From assembly GCF_937898475.1 (NCBI RefSeq), contig NZ_CALEJS010000039.1:186001-250000 (forward strand): 64,000 bases of DNA, in the 5' to 3' direction. The notes under the pieces are model-generated. The model searched no databases. It saw only the letters and a program-made list of their open reading frames with translations, and was not told the DNA's origin. The translations under genes were made by a program, and so were the position numbers. Shown piece by piece: positions 9,482 through 17,514 of this stretch. The stretch's first letter is position 1. The number at the start of each line of letters is the position of its first letter. Source of the DNA: an uncultured Chitinophaga sp. GTDB taxonomy: Bacteria > Bacteroidota > Bacteroidia > Chitinophagales > Chitinophagaceae.

Positions 9482-11593
9482 ATGATATCCAGAAAATTAT
9501 TTTTGATCATCTTACTTTGCAGTAGCCTGCTGCAGGGATCTGCACAGGAGCAGGCGCCATTGCAGGTAGACCGGGACAATATCCGCCTATCCTTTTCGCT
9601 TGATGGCGAAGGAAGCCCGCGTTATGCGGTTTTGTATAAGGGGCATCAGCTTATTGCACCATCACGGCAGGGCTTTGTGCTGGCGGAAGACAGTTTGTTT
9701 TACAAAGGCTTTACCATTACCGGTACGGAGCGAAAGTCAGTGAATGAAACCTGGGAGCCGGTGTGGGGAGAGGAGCGCAACATCCGCAACAGCTACGAGC
9801 AGCTCACCGTTCACCTCAAACAGCAGAATGCGCCAGGTCGTTTGCTCGATATTGTATTCCGGGTGTTTGCAGACGGTGTAGGTTTCCGCTACGAGTTTCC
9901 GCAACAGTCAGGGCTGAAGTATTTTGTTGTGAAAGATGAACTGACGGAATTTCATCTCACCGGAGATCACACTGTCTTCTGGATACCTGGGGATTATGAT
10001 AGTAACGAATATGCCTATACTACTTCCCGGCTGAGCGAGGTAAATAACAGCCGCATTGTACAAGCCGCTGCAGATATTGCGGTGCGTACCGTGCCTGATC
10101 CCTTTGCAGTACAAACGCCGTTGATGCTGAAGACCGGCAACAATATCTATATAAATATTCACGAGGCGGCGCTGATCAACTATCCGGCTATGCAACTTCA
10201 TGTAGACGGGGCCAGCCACCAGCTGTCTGCACGGCTGGTACCTGACGCGGTAGGCAATAAGGCGTACCTGCACAGTCCTTGTACCACGCCCTGGCGCACC
10301 ATTATCATCAGCGATAAGGCTACTGATATACTGGCCTCCAGGATAATCCTGAACCTGAATGAAGCTCCTTCCGCAACAGATTTCTCCTGGGTGCGTCCTA
10401 TGAAATTTGTAGGGGTGTGGTGGGAAATGCAGACCGGTAAAAGTACCTGGAACTATGCAGATGATGCTGCACGGGGAAAGGATGATGTGCTGCAACCTAA
10501 TGGCCGCCACGGTGCTAATACTGCCAATGTAAAGCGGTATATAGATTTTGCCGCCGCCAATGGCATCCAGGGCGTACTGGTAGAGGGCTGGAATACGGGC
10601 TGGGAAGACTGGTTCGGCAACTGGAAGGAAGATGTATTCGATTTTATTACGCCCTACCCGGATTTTAATGTAAAGGAAATTGAGCAATACGCGGCTTCTA
10701 AAGGTGTGCAGATGATCATGCACAATGAAACTTCCGGTGCTGCCACCAATTATGAAAGGCAGCTGGATACCGCCTTCCGTTTTATGAATGCCTTTGGCTA
10801 TCATGCGGTGAAGACCGGCTACGTAGGCAGGATCATTCCCCGCGGCGAGCATCATGACGGGCAATGGATGGTGAACCACTATGAACGGGTAGCGCGTAAA
10901 GGGCTGCAATACCGGGTAATGATCGATGCGCATGAACCGCCCCGCCCAACCGGTTTACAGCGTACCTATCCTAACTGGATGGCTTCAGAGGCAGGCCGGG
11001 GAAATGAATACAATGCTTTCAGCAATGGCAATGCACCCGACCATGAAACCATACTGCCTTTTACCAGGTTGATGGGCGGCCCCATGGATTATACACCCGG
11101 CATCTTTAAGCTGCGGCATTATGCGCCCCATGCGCCCGACAGAACGGTACATACTACCCTGGCCAAACAGCTGGCCTTGTATGTAACTATCTACAGCCCC
11201 CTGCAAATGGTGGCAGACCTGCCGGAGAATTATGAAGCACATCCTGATGCTTTCCGCTTTATACGCGAGGTGCCGGTTGACTGGGATGATACGCGTATCA
11301 TTGCAGCAGAGCCGGGAGATTATATTACGATTGCCCGTAAAGAAAAAGGGAAGCACAACTGGTTCCTGGGCGCCATTACAGATGAAAATGCACGAACGGC
11401 AGCTGTGCCCTTATCATTCCTGGACAAAGGGAAGCAATACCGGGCTGTTATTTATGCAGATGCGCCCGGCGCCGACTGGAAAACCAATCCTGAAGCCTAT
11501 CGCATTTATGAAATGGTTGTAGACGGCAACAGTACCCTTACACTGCAGCTGGCTGCAAGTGGGGGCGCCGCTGTATCGTTCTATCCATTGTAG
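9482..11593 (+). CDS. Glycoside hydrolase family 97 (inverting-type alpha-glucosidase, SusB-like)
   Basis: 703 residues with signal peptide (cleavage near GSAQ, about 22). The family layout is complete: N-terminal beta-sandwich (about 25-290), TIM barrel (about 295-600) and C-terminal beta domain. Glu368 (LVEGW), Glu416 (HNE), Glu485 (AHEPPRPTG) and Glu509 (GRGNEY) keep the same spacing as the calcium-binding and catalytic glutamates of Bacteroides SusB (391, 439, 508, 532). The Asp nucleophile arrangement of retaining members is not seen. It should therefore hydrolyse alpha-glucosidic bonds with inversion, releasing glucose in the periplasm from glucans imported by the SusC/D pair upstream. 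Residue matching is from memory of SusB numbering. Specificity beyond alpha-glucosides is open. Confidence 0.93.
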   Translation: MISRKLFLIILLCSSLLQGSAQEQAPLQVDRDNIRLSFSLDGEGSPRYAVLYKGHQLIAPSRQGFVLAEDSLFYKGFTITGTERKSVNETWEPVWGEERNIRNSYEQLTVHLKQQNAPGRLLDIVFRVFADGVGFRYEFPQQSGLKYFVVKDELTEFHLTGDHTVFWIPGDYDSNEYAYTTSRLSEVNNSRIVQAAADIAVRTVPDPFAVQTPLMLKTGNNIYINIHEAALINYPAMQLHVDGASHQLSARLVPDAVGNKAYLHSPCTTPWRTIIISDKATDILASRIILNLNEAPSATDFSWVRPMKFVGVWWEMQTGKSTWNYADDAARGKDDVLQPNGRHGANTANVKRYIDFAAANGIQGVLVEGWNTGWEDWFGNWKEDVFDFITPYPDFNVKEIEQYAASKGVQMIMHNETSGAATNYERQLDTAFRFMNAFGYHAVKTGYVGRIIPRGEHHDGQWMVNHYERVARKGLQYRVMIDAHEPPRPTGLQRTYPNWMASEAGRGNEYNAFSNGNAPDHETILPFTRLMGGPMDYTPGIFKLRHYAPHAPDRTVHTTLAKQLALYVTIYSPLQMVADLPENYEAHPDAFRFIREVPVDWDDTRIIAAEPGDYITIARKEKGKHNWFLGAITDENARTAAVPLSFLDKGKQYRAVIYADAPGADWKTNPEAYRIYEMVVDGNSTLTLQLAASGGAAVSFYPL

Positions 11594-11610
11594 GTAGCAC
11601 TGGTTGATAG

Positions 11611-11642
11611 CGGCGGACAGTTTTGACTGTCTGCCGTTTTTT
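11611..11642 (+). terminator. Rho-independent terminator of the SusC-SusD-GH97 operon
   Basis: A 10-bp stem (cggcggacag paired with ctgtctgccg, including one G-U pair) closes a 6-base loop and is followed directly by six T. It lies 18 bases after the GH97 stop and just before the convergent DinB gene. Confidence 0.85.
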
Positions 11643-11646
11643 ATTT

Positions 11647-12144
11647 TTACAACAGAAATGTCAGTTGTCCTGAGTGGTAGGCCTGGTGGACTATACGTCC
11701 CAGCAGCACATTCAGTTTGTTCCGCTGCGGATGGTCTGCAAAATCTGCTTCAGATATGGCGTTGTGTTTTGTCAGCCACTGATCGGGTGTCAGGGTAGTA
11801 AAATGCATGGTCAGTATATCATTCAGGTGTTGCCAATATCCTTTTAATATTTCAGGCGCGGGGAATTGCTGACCTGACCTATCGGGGCGGTGCACAAACG
11901 GCTCATCCAGTTCAGGGTACAATCTTTCTCCCAATCCCAGCAGTGGCAGCATGGTATCGTTCACCGCGATCAGGTGGCCCAGCAGGTAAATGCCGCTGTT
12001 GCGGCCGGGGGCGGTTTCCTGGTAAAATTCTTCCGCAGTCAGTTTGTTGATGATATTATTCACCCTGCGGTTCTGCAACTGCCAGGCGCTTATTACCTGG
12101 GTAATAAGCGCTGTGGCAGGTGAGGAGGAGGTGCTCATAAGCAT
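11647..12144 (-). CDS. DinB family protein
   Basis: About 165 residues from the ATG whose complement is at 12142-12144 (a second ATG lies two codons in). A longer reading to 12252 overlaps the upstream SDR gene and has no family similarity. The sequence has the four-helix DinB pattern with metal-ligand histidines in YLLGHLIAVND and VHQAYHSGQ. DinB-superfamily proteins are metal-dependent thiol transferases or stress proteins of mostly unknown substrate. It follows the SDR stop by four bases and is probably co-transcribed with it. Confidence 0.85.
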   Translation of the reverse strand: MLMSTSSSPATALITQVISAWQLQNRRVNNIINKLTAEEFYQETAPGRNSGIYLLGHLIAVNDTMLPLLGLGERLYPELDEPFVHRPDRSGQQFPAPEILKGYWQHLNDILTMHFTTLTPDQWLTKHNAISEADFADHPQRNKLNVLLGRIVHQAYHSGQLTFLL

Positions 12145-12148
12145 GTGT

Positions 12149-13030
12149 TTAATGTTGACCGTACAAGGCGGCATGGAAGCCGTAGTTTTTGCTCCAGCGT
12201 TCCTTAATCTCAGCCCTTGCCTGGATGAATTCTTTATCGGTACCTTGTGCAATGGCGTCCAGCGGAAAACGCAGGGGGCGTTTGCCTCTGGGCATGTTTA
12301 CCAGTTCCAGGATGCCATCAGCAATAGCCTGCGGGTCCATATTGAATTCTGTCATCTTGCCAAACAGCCCTGAGCCAATTGCATTGAACAATGCAGAAGC
12401 GCCGGGCTCGTAGGCAGCGGTAATCTCAGGCCTGTCGGAATTAATGCCAGCCTTACTACCATTGTTCATTTCAGTAGGATATACCCCTGGCTGGATGCTT
12501 ACATTGTCGATTCCGAATTGTCTGAGCTCATCCTGCGCTCCTTCTGTAATGGCTTCTACGGCAAATTTGGAGGCCAGGTAAGGCGCCATGAAAGGCAGGG
12601 TATGACCGCTGGCGCCGGAGGTAAGGTTGATGATCAGGCCGTTCTTTTTCTCCCGCATGGAAGGTAATACCGCATGGTAGGTGCGTACGATGCCGTACAG
12701 GTTTACGTCCATCATGTTCTTCCATTGATCTATCGAGTAGGCCTCGAACAGCCCGAAACCGGATACAGCGGCATTGTTGACCAGCACATCTATCCTGCCA
12801 TGTTTGGCCAGTGTTTGCTGTATGGCTGCATTTACAGAGGCGTCGCTGGTAATATCGATCTCGGCTATCTCTACATTGGGCAGGGCGGACAGCTCATCGG
12901 CAGCGGCTTTATTTTTACCATTACTGCCGCGCATACCAGCTATAACGGTATGGCCTGCTTTGGCCAGTGTAATGGTTGTGAGTTTACCGAAGCCTGAACT
13001 GGTACCTGTGATGAAGATTATCTTGCTCAT
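12149..13030 (-). CDS. Short-chain dehydrogenase/reductase (SDR)
   Basis: 293 residues with a classical SDR Rossmann fold: TGTSSGFG nucleotide-binding motif at 8-15, NNAA at about 90, catalytic Ser in INLTSGASG and YLASK (Tyr-x-x-x-Lys) at about 152-156. It is an NAD(P)H-dependent oxidoreductase of unknown substrate, probably on small alcohols or ketones. DinB follows in the same direction, and a divergently acting Crp/Fnr-type regulator gene lies upstream on the same strand. Confidence 0.93.
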   Translation of the reverse strand: MSKIIFITGTSSGFGKLTTITLAKAGHTVIAGMRGSNGKNKAAADELSALPNVEIAEIDITSDASVNAAIQQTLAKHGRIDVLVNNAAVSGFGLFEAYSIDQWKNMMDVNLYGIVRTYHAVLPSMREKKNGLIINLTSGASGHTLPFMAPYLASKFAVEAITEGAQDELRQFGIDNVSIQPGVYPTEMNNGSKAGINSDRPEITAAYEPGASALFNAIGSGLFGKMTEFNMDPQAIADGILELVNMPRGKRPLRFPLDAIAQGTDKEFIQARAEIKERWSKNYGFHAALYGQH

Positions 13031-13136
13031 TTTGTGTTGATTTTATGATGAATGATTTACAACACAAAATTGCGACAGGAATACCCACCGGCCATTGAGG
13101 CAGGATAAGAAATTTCTTATCATAGATCAATTGGCG

Positions 13137-13715
13137 CTATTTTCTGGCGATCTGTCTTTTGATCCTGCTGAGTGTTTCAGGGGTCATGCCCAGGTAGGAT
13201 GCTATCATTTGCTGGGGTACGCGCATGGCAAAGTCTGGATATTTATCACGGAAATAGATATATTTTTCCTCTGCGGTATAGCTCAGAAAGGCATTGATCC
13301 TGTTCTGTGAGGCAATGAAGCTTCTGTGGATAATGGTATGTACCAGGTCATTCAGTGGCGGCAGCTTTTTACAGAGGCTGTCAAAGTTTTCTTTATTGAT
13401 GAGCAGTACAACGGAATCTTCCAGTGCATCGATATTAAAGCCGGAAGGGTTGCCGGTAGCCAGGCTTTCGCGATCGCCTATCCACCAGTTTTCCATGGCA
13501 AAGTTGATGATGTGTTCCACCCCTTTATCATCCACCCGGTAGGTACGCAATAGTCCCTGGCAAACAAATGCATTATTGCGCCAGATGTCTCCTTCCTGCA
13601 TCAGGTATTGCCGCTTGCGCAGTTTTTTAAACATGCTGACGGACTCAATCATCCGGTAATCCTCATCACTTAACTGGATCTTGTCAGACAGGTACGCACG
13701 AAAAACGCTGAACAT
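13137..13715 (-). CDS. Crp/Fnr family transcriptional regulator
   Basis: 192 residues. A cyclic-nucleotide-binding-like beta domain covers about 20-115 and a C-terminal winged helix about 140-190 (MIASYLGMTPETLSRIKRQ is the recognition part). No cysteines suggest an Fe-S cluster, so it is a Bacteroidota-type Crp-like regulator rather than a true Fnr. Its position upstream of the SDR-DinB pair on the same strand suggests it may control them, but the ligand and targets are not evident. Confidence 0.9.
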   Translation of the reverse strand: MFSVFRAYLSDKIQLSDEDYRMIESVSMFKKLRKRQYLMQEGDIWRNNAFVCQGLLRTYRVDDKGVEHIINFAMENWWIGDRESLATGNPSGFNIDALEDSVVLLINKENFDSLCKKLPPLNDLVHTIIHRSFIASQNRINAFLSYTAEEKYIYFRDKYPDFAMRVPQQMIASYLGMTPETLSRIKRQIARK

Positions 13716-13795
13716 GCGTCTAAATTATGAAATACTGGCAAGAATGACCCCTTAAATTGGCAGGTTTGCATCCCTCGTAAGTTTTGCTGCCTCCT

Positions 13796-13803
13796 TAGTT
13801 TTG
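13796..13803 (+). promoter_or_regulatory. Candidate -7 element for the ABM-like small gene
   Basis: TAGTTTTG fits TAnnTTTG and lies 26 bases before the ATG at 13830. No TTTG at the right upstream spacing was seen. Confidence 0.4.
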
Positions 13804-13829
13804 CCTGTACTAACTAAAACAATGTATCT

Positions 13830-14126
13830 ATGAAACGCGTGATGCTTAGCTACCGGGTAAAAGCTGATCAGGCGGAAGAAAATGAAAGACTGATCAAACA
13901 GGTATTCAAACAGCTTTTCAGACAGTTGCCTGAGGGAGTACAGTATAGCGTGTACAGGCAAAGCGATGGTGTAAGCTTTGTGCACATAGCCGCTTTTGAA
14001 GACAGGGCTGCGGATCAGTTGTTTGCGGCGCTGCCTGCCTTCAAAGACTTCAGGGCTGCCATCAGGGAACGTTGTGATGAACAGCCGGTAACTGTGCATG
14101 TAGAAGAGCTGGGCGCTTATTATTAG
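13830..14126 (+). CDS. Small ABM-fold-like protein (antibiotic biosynthesis monooxygenase-like)
   Basis: 98 residues with an alternating beta-alpha pattern typical of dimeric alpha/beta ferredoxin-like (ABM) proteins: a first strand VMLSYRVKAD, a long helix rich in Lys/Glu, strands QYSVYRQ and FVHIAAFED, then a second helix and a closing strand. No catalytic residues can be named; many such proteins are uncharacterised. It ends four bases before the convergent SRPBCC gene. The fold assignment is by pattern only. Confidence 0.6.
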   Translation: MKRVMLSYRVKADQAEENERLIKQVFKQLFRQLPEGVQYSVYRQSDGVSFVHIAAFEDRAADQLFAALPAFKDFRAAIRERCDEQPVTVHVEELGAYY

Positions 14127-14130
14127 CGCC

Positions 14131-14577
14131 TCAGCGTTCGCAGATCTCTTTCAGTTTTTCCAGTGCGGAAGGCCAGCCTTCATCGAACATGGATGCCCAG
14201 GCAGGGTTGGTTTTGATATGTACTTTTATTTCTGTTTTACCGTCCTTTTCGGTAAAGGTGTAGCTTTCTGTGCTGCCTACCCAACCCTTTGCCATCTCGC
14301 TGTCCTTGTCTAAAGCGCCATCAGGTGCGATGACCGCCGAGTGCACTGCGTGAATGCGTTCATACGGCCGCACTTCATGGAGTTCTGCATAGGTACCGCC
14401 CTGATCTTCGCCACCCAGGAAGCGTATAGCCTGTCCCTCTTTCCATTCGCCTACATAGGTGGAGCCGGGCCAGCTTACGTCTGTCCATTGTTTGTAGGTG
14501 TCCAGTTGGAGCATGGTGTTCCATACTTTTTCTTTTGGGGCGTTGATGTCGATTTTGTATTCCAGTGTTTCCATCAT
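14131..14577 (-). CDS. SRPBCC (START-like / AHSA1-type) domain protein
   Basis: 148 residues with the SRPBCC pattern: an N-terminal strand (ETLEYKIDINAPKEKVW), the WNTMLQLDTYKQWT helix, a central curved sheet, and the long C-terminal helix with GWPSALEKLKEI. These proteins bind hydrophobic ligands in a deep cavity; the ligand is unknown here. Tandem ATG codons at the start leave two possible initiation sites three bases apart. Confidence 0.85.
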   Translation of the reverse strand: MMETLEYKIDINAPKEKVWNTMLQLDTYKQWTDVSWPGSTYVGEWKEGQAIRFLGGEDQGGTYAELHEVRPYERIHAVHSAVIAPDGALDKDSEMAKGWVGSTESYTFTEKDGKTEIKVHIKTNPAWASMFDEGWPSALEKLKEICER

Positions 14578-14650
14578 TATGGTTTTTTAGTAAATGATTA
14601 TAACACAAAGGTCAGGCATGTGCCGATTACCCATGGGGTGCGAAAGAGAC

Positions 14651-14669
14651 ATTTTAGCAGGCCGCCTGC
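14651..14669 (-). terminator. Weak hairpin after the injection-system operon
   Basis: On the minus strand a 5-bp stem gcagg...cctgc is followed by TAAAAT. It lies eight bases after the AAA+ ATPase stop and may end the long operon, but the stem is short and the T-run is interrupted. Confidence 0.3.
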
Positions 14670-14676
14670 GACAAAC

Positions 14677-16044
14677 TTATTTATATACTTTACCCTCTTT
14701 ATTGAACTCGCGGATGAGGCCTTCTTCCAGGTCGGCGCCTGAGATCGGCGCAATGGAGCCATCTGGCTGCATATTCTTGAGGAAGCAGTATTGTGCCACG
14801 TTAATAATAGATGCGCCCGGCAGTTCATAGGCGGCAGCCAGGCGTTCCAGCGTGCCCTGCTGTTGCAGCATGTGATCTGGCAGGATCATCTTCCACAGGG
14901 TGAGGCGTTCCGCCTGGTTAGGCATCGGGAAGTGGATAATGGCCTGGAAGCGCCGTGCAAACGCAGGGTCTATATTGCTCTTGAAGTTGGTGGCCAGGAT
15001 CACCAGGCCGTTATAGTTCTCGATACGCTGCAACAGGTAAGATATTTCCTGGTTGGCATATTTATCGTGTGCATCGCGGATGTTGGTACGTTTGCCAAAC
15101 AGCGCATCTGCTTCATCAAAGAACAGAATCCAGTCCTTATGTTCTGCTTTGTCAAAAAGTTTAGAGAGGTTCTTTTCTGTTTCACCGATGAATTTGGATA
15201 CTACCTGTGAGAGGTCTACCCGGTATACATCCAGTTCCTGGCCATTGTTTGTTTCCGGTTTTCCCAGGAGGCAGGCGGTTAATGTTTTGCCGGTGCCCGG
15301 GGGGCCATAAAAGATTACGCGGTAACCGGGTTTGAGTCGTTTGTTGGTTTTCAGCAGGGCATGCTTATACTGCAGCCATTTTTTCAGCTCCTGTACTTGT
15401 TCCCGGGTCTGGGCATTCAGCACAAGATCACTCCATTCAAGCGGAGTGGTAATCCTGTCTGCCGGAAAGCTGGCGCCGAAGCGGGGCCTTGTATAGTGGC
15501 CTGTCAGGAACAGGTCTACATATTCCTGCGACAGCACGATCTTGCCGCTCATCATGGGCTCGCCTTCAGGAGGGTTTTCCAGCCGCAGTATCTGTTTGCC
15601 GGCAAACAGGCGTTCTTCCTGCAGCAGCCGTTTTACTTCCATCCGTTGGTCGAGTGCGTTGCCGGCCAGGAGGAAGAGCGCAGTTTCGCCGGTAGGCAGA
15701 AAGCCGCGGAACTGGGCGCCCCGTACGCCGCCTATTTGTGGAAAGTCGCCGGCTTTGGGAATGTACTGTTGTATGATTTCGTCAAAAAAAACAGGACTGA
15801 TATGAGGCGCCAGTGCCAATAAGAGTAGCTGTTGCTCGCGCAGGTTCAGCGCGTGTTCACTGATAAAAGCGGGTAAGGGCGCCTGTGGATAACTTATTAC
15901 CGGAGGGGCGGGTTCGGTTGAACTAATGCCTTCAGCCGGTTGATCCTCTTTATTGAAATATTGTTGCAGCCGGTTGGTAACAGCCAACTGCAGCCATTGC
16001 AGGTACTCGTTTAGTACGATTGCATTTTCAGAACTTGTAAACAT
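14677..16044 (-). CDS. AAA+ ATPase of the contractile injection system (Afp15/Pvc15-like)
   Basis: 455 residues. An N-terminal helical domain (about 1-210) is followed by an AAA+ core with Walker A GPPGTGKT (247-254), Walker B ILFFDEAD (306-313), sensor-1 ATNFKSN (351-357) and arginine finger ARRF (about 363-366). An ATPase of this type is the last conserved gene of eCIS loci (Afp15 in the antifeeding prophage). It is thought to act in assembly or cargo handling rather than sheath recycling. It is separated from the tape-measure gene by the 12.5-kb cargo block and is the last gene of the operon, with 62 bases between it and the ParA-like gene. Confidence 0.92.
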   Translation of the reverse strand: MFTSSENAIVLNEYLQWLQLAVTNRLQQYFNKEDQPAEGISSTEPAPPVISYPQAPLPAFISEHALNLREQQLLLLALAPHISPVFFDEIIQQYIPKAGDFPQIGGVRGAQFRGFLPTGETALFLLAGNALDQRMEVKRLLQEERLFAGKQILRLENPPEGEPMMSGKIVLSQEYVDLFLTGHYTRPRFGASFPADRITTPLEWSDLVLNAQTREQVQELKKWLQYKHALLKTNKRLKPGYRVIFYGPPGTGKTLTACLLGKPETNNGQELDVYRVDLSQVVSKFIGETEKNLSKLFDKAEHKDWILFFDEADALFGKRTNIRDAHDKYANQEISYLLQRIENYNGLVILATNFKSNIDPAFARRFQAIIHFPMPNQAERLTLWKMILPDHMLQQQGTLERLAAAYELPGASIINVAQYCFLKNMQPDGSIAPISGADLEEGLIREFNKEGKVYK

Positions 16045-16106
16045 GTTTATCCTTCGTCAGTTTTAGCTGGTTTGTTTCATTCAGGATTGATAGATCCGAA
16101 AGAGGA

Positions 16107-16874
16107 TCAGTTGAACTTTTTCAGTATTTCGCGCGCCAGTTGCAGATAATCCCTGGCGCCATTACAGTGTTTGTCTAAGTGAAAGATAGACGTACCCTGC
16201 TGTTGGGCTTTGGCAAGGGCAATGTTGTTACGGATGGCGGTTGACAAAACTTTACCGTTGTATATTTCCTCCAGCTGTAACCTGATCTGCCGGTGCATAC
16301 TTTTATGCTCATCATATTTTGTGAGCACCAGGCCTAATAGTTCCAGTTGCTTATTGACATGTTTTTTAATCAGCTGAAAATGCTTCATGAAGCTTAGTAC
16401 GCCTTTAAAGGGAAGGAACTCTGCCTGCATAGGAATCAGCACATAGGAGGATGCCGCAAGGGCGTTCACGGTCAGCATGCCCATAGCCGGAGGGCAATCA
16501 ATAATGATATAGTCATAGTCATCCTGTAAGGGGGCTAGCACCTGTTTCAGCAGATGTTCCCGGCCATAGATACTAACCAGTTCCATTTCCGCATCTGCCA
16601 GTGACAAAGACGCGGGCAATACCGGTACGGGACCCGTTGTGATGATGGTATCGCGGGTTAGGGTGGATGCTCCCTCTGCGGCCTGCTTCAGCAGTTCGTA
16701 TATGCTTTGCGGAGGTTCGTCCGTTATGCCGGATGCCTGGGTAAGGTTGGCCTGCGGGTCAAGATCAGCCAGTAATACGCGATGTCCTTCCTGCTGTAAT
16801 GCGGCGGCCAGGTTGAGCGCTGTGGTGGTTTTGCCGGAACCGCCTTTTTGTATAGCTACAGATATTATTCGCAT
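16107..16874 (-). CDS. ParA/Soj-family Walker ATPase (orphan, in the injection operon)
   Basis: 255 residues from the ATG at 16872-16874, where the conserved N-terminus MRIISVAIQKGGSGKTT begins; the longer reading to 16934 overlaps the upstream gene and is rejected. The deviant Walker A KGGSGKTT, the LLADLDPQANLT segment and the Walker B-like IIIDCPPAMG motif are intact, so an active ATPase that switches between nucleotide-bound dimers is expected. No ParB or centromere-like repeats are visible nearby, and the gene sits between the YkgJ-type gene (2 bases) and the AAA+ ATPase. Orphan ParA proteins often position large protein assemblies on the nucleoid; a role in placing the injection particles is inference. 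Confidence 0.88.
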   Translation of the reverse strand: MRIISVAIQKGGSGKTTTALNLAAALQQEGHRVLLADLDPQANLTQASGITDEPPQSIYELLKQAAEGASTLTRDTIITTGPVPVLPASLSLADAEMELVSIYGREHLLKQVLAPLQDDYDYIIIDCPPAMGMLTVNALAASSYVLIPMQAEFLPFKGVLSFMKHFQLIKKHVNKQLELLGLVLTKYDEHKSMHRQIRLQLEEIYNGKVLSTAIRNNIALAKAQQQGTSIFHLDKHCNGARDYLQLAREILKKFN

Positions 16875-16876
16875 AA

Positions 16877-17503
16877 TTATAGGGTATTGTTTAAGGCCAC
16901 CATTTGTCCGCCCTGCAGGTGTTGCCCGATCCATTCTTCATTCAGTTCCATTTTCTCAAAATCGTTCCAGATCCGTTTATCATTCCTGCAGCTATAGTAT
17001 TTGCAAACAACAGGCCTGTTTTCGTAGATGTTGCAGCAGCCTTTGCCATCGTTGTGCGCACAGTAGCCGTTTTCTTTCTGGCGTATGAAGTAGGGCTCTC
17101 CCAGGTTCCATTTTACATGGCCGGCTTCCACTTCTTCCTGGGTGAGTGCAAAATGCAGTTTGCAGCAGGCGGCTTTGCAGATGTGCAGTCTTTCCTGGCA
17201 GTTTACGGGCATGAAGGTGGCATCGGGATCATCCTTCCTGGTAGCGATCCTTGGCAGGAAGATCGTGTTCTTCTCGATCATCTCAGTTTTGTTGGCTGCT
17301 ACTGAGCTGGCCAGGTCATCTTCCCGGATGATGTGTTTTTTCAGCAGGAGGTCTGCTACGCCGTTCAGGAATGCATCTATTTCATTTATTTTGCTGGAGA
17401 TCCTGCTCAGCTCTGTATGCATGAAAAAGTTAGAAAGCTTCAGCTGGTATTCCAGGCCGTCGTTTTCCGGTCCGTTTTTATTTGATTGTTCGTTCATCAT
17501 CAT
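16877..17503 (-). CDS. YkgJ-type cysteine-cluster protein
   Basis: 208 residues. An N-terminal helical part (about 15-75) precedes a Cys-rich domain with cysteines at about 102, 109, 113, 114, 148, 156, 157, 167 and 172, spaced as in the YkgJ family (CxxxCC, then CCxIYENRPxxCxxYxC). The family is predicted to bind zinc or an iron-sulfur cluster; some related proteins act in modification or maturation. Three ATG codons in a row make the exact start uncertain by up to six bases. It lies 11 bases after the polyprenyl-synthase gene and 2 bases before ParA, so it is part of the operon. What it does there is unknown. Confidence 0.82.
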   Translation of the reverse strand: MMMNEQSNKNGPENDGLEYQLKLSNFFMHTELSRISSKINEIDAFLNGVADLLLKKHIIREDDLASSVAANKTEMIEKNTIFLPRIATRKDDPDATFMPVNCQERLHICKAACCKLHFALTQEEVEAGHVKWNLGEPYFIRQKENGYCAHNDGKGCCNIYENRPVVCKYYSCRNDKRIWNDFEKMELNEEWIGQHLQGGQMVALNNTL

Positions 17504-17514
17504 TCATTTTGAAG

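Noticed and set aside
14112..14130. Short hairpin ggcgct...agcgcc at the convergent ends of the ABM-like and SRPBCC genes
   Set aside because: The stem is only six base pairs, includes the stop codon and has no T-run on either side.
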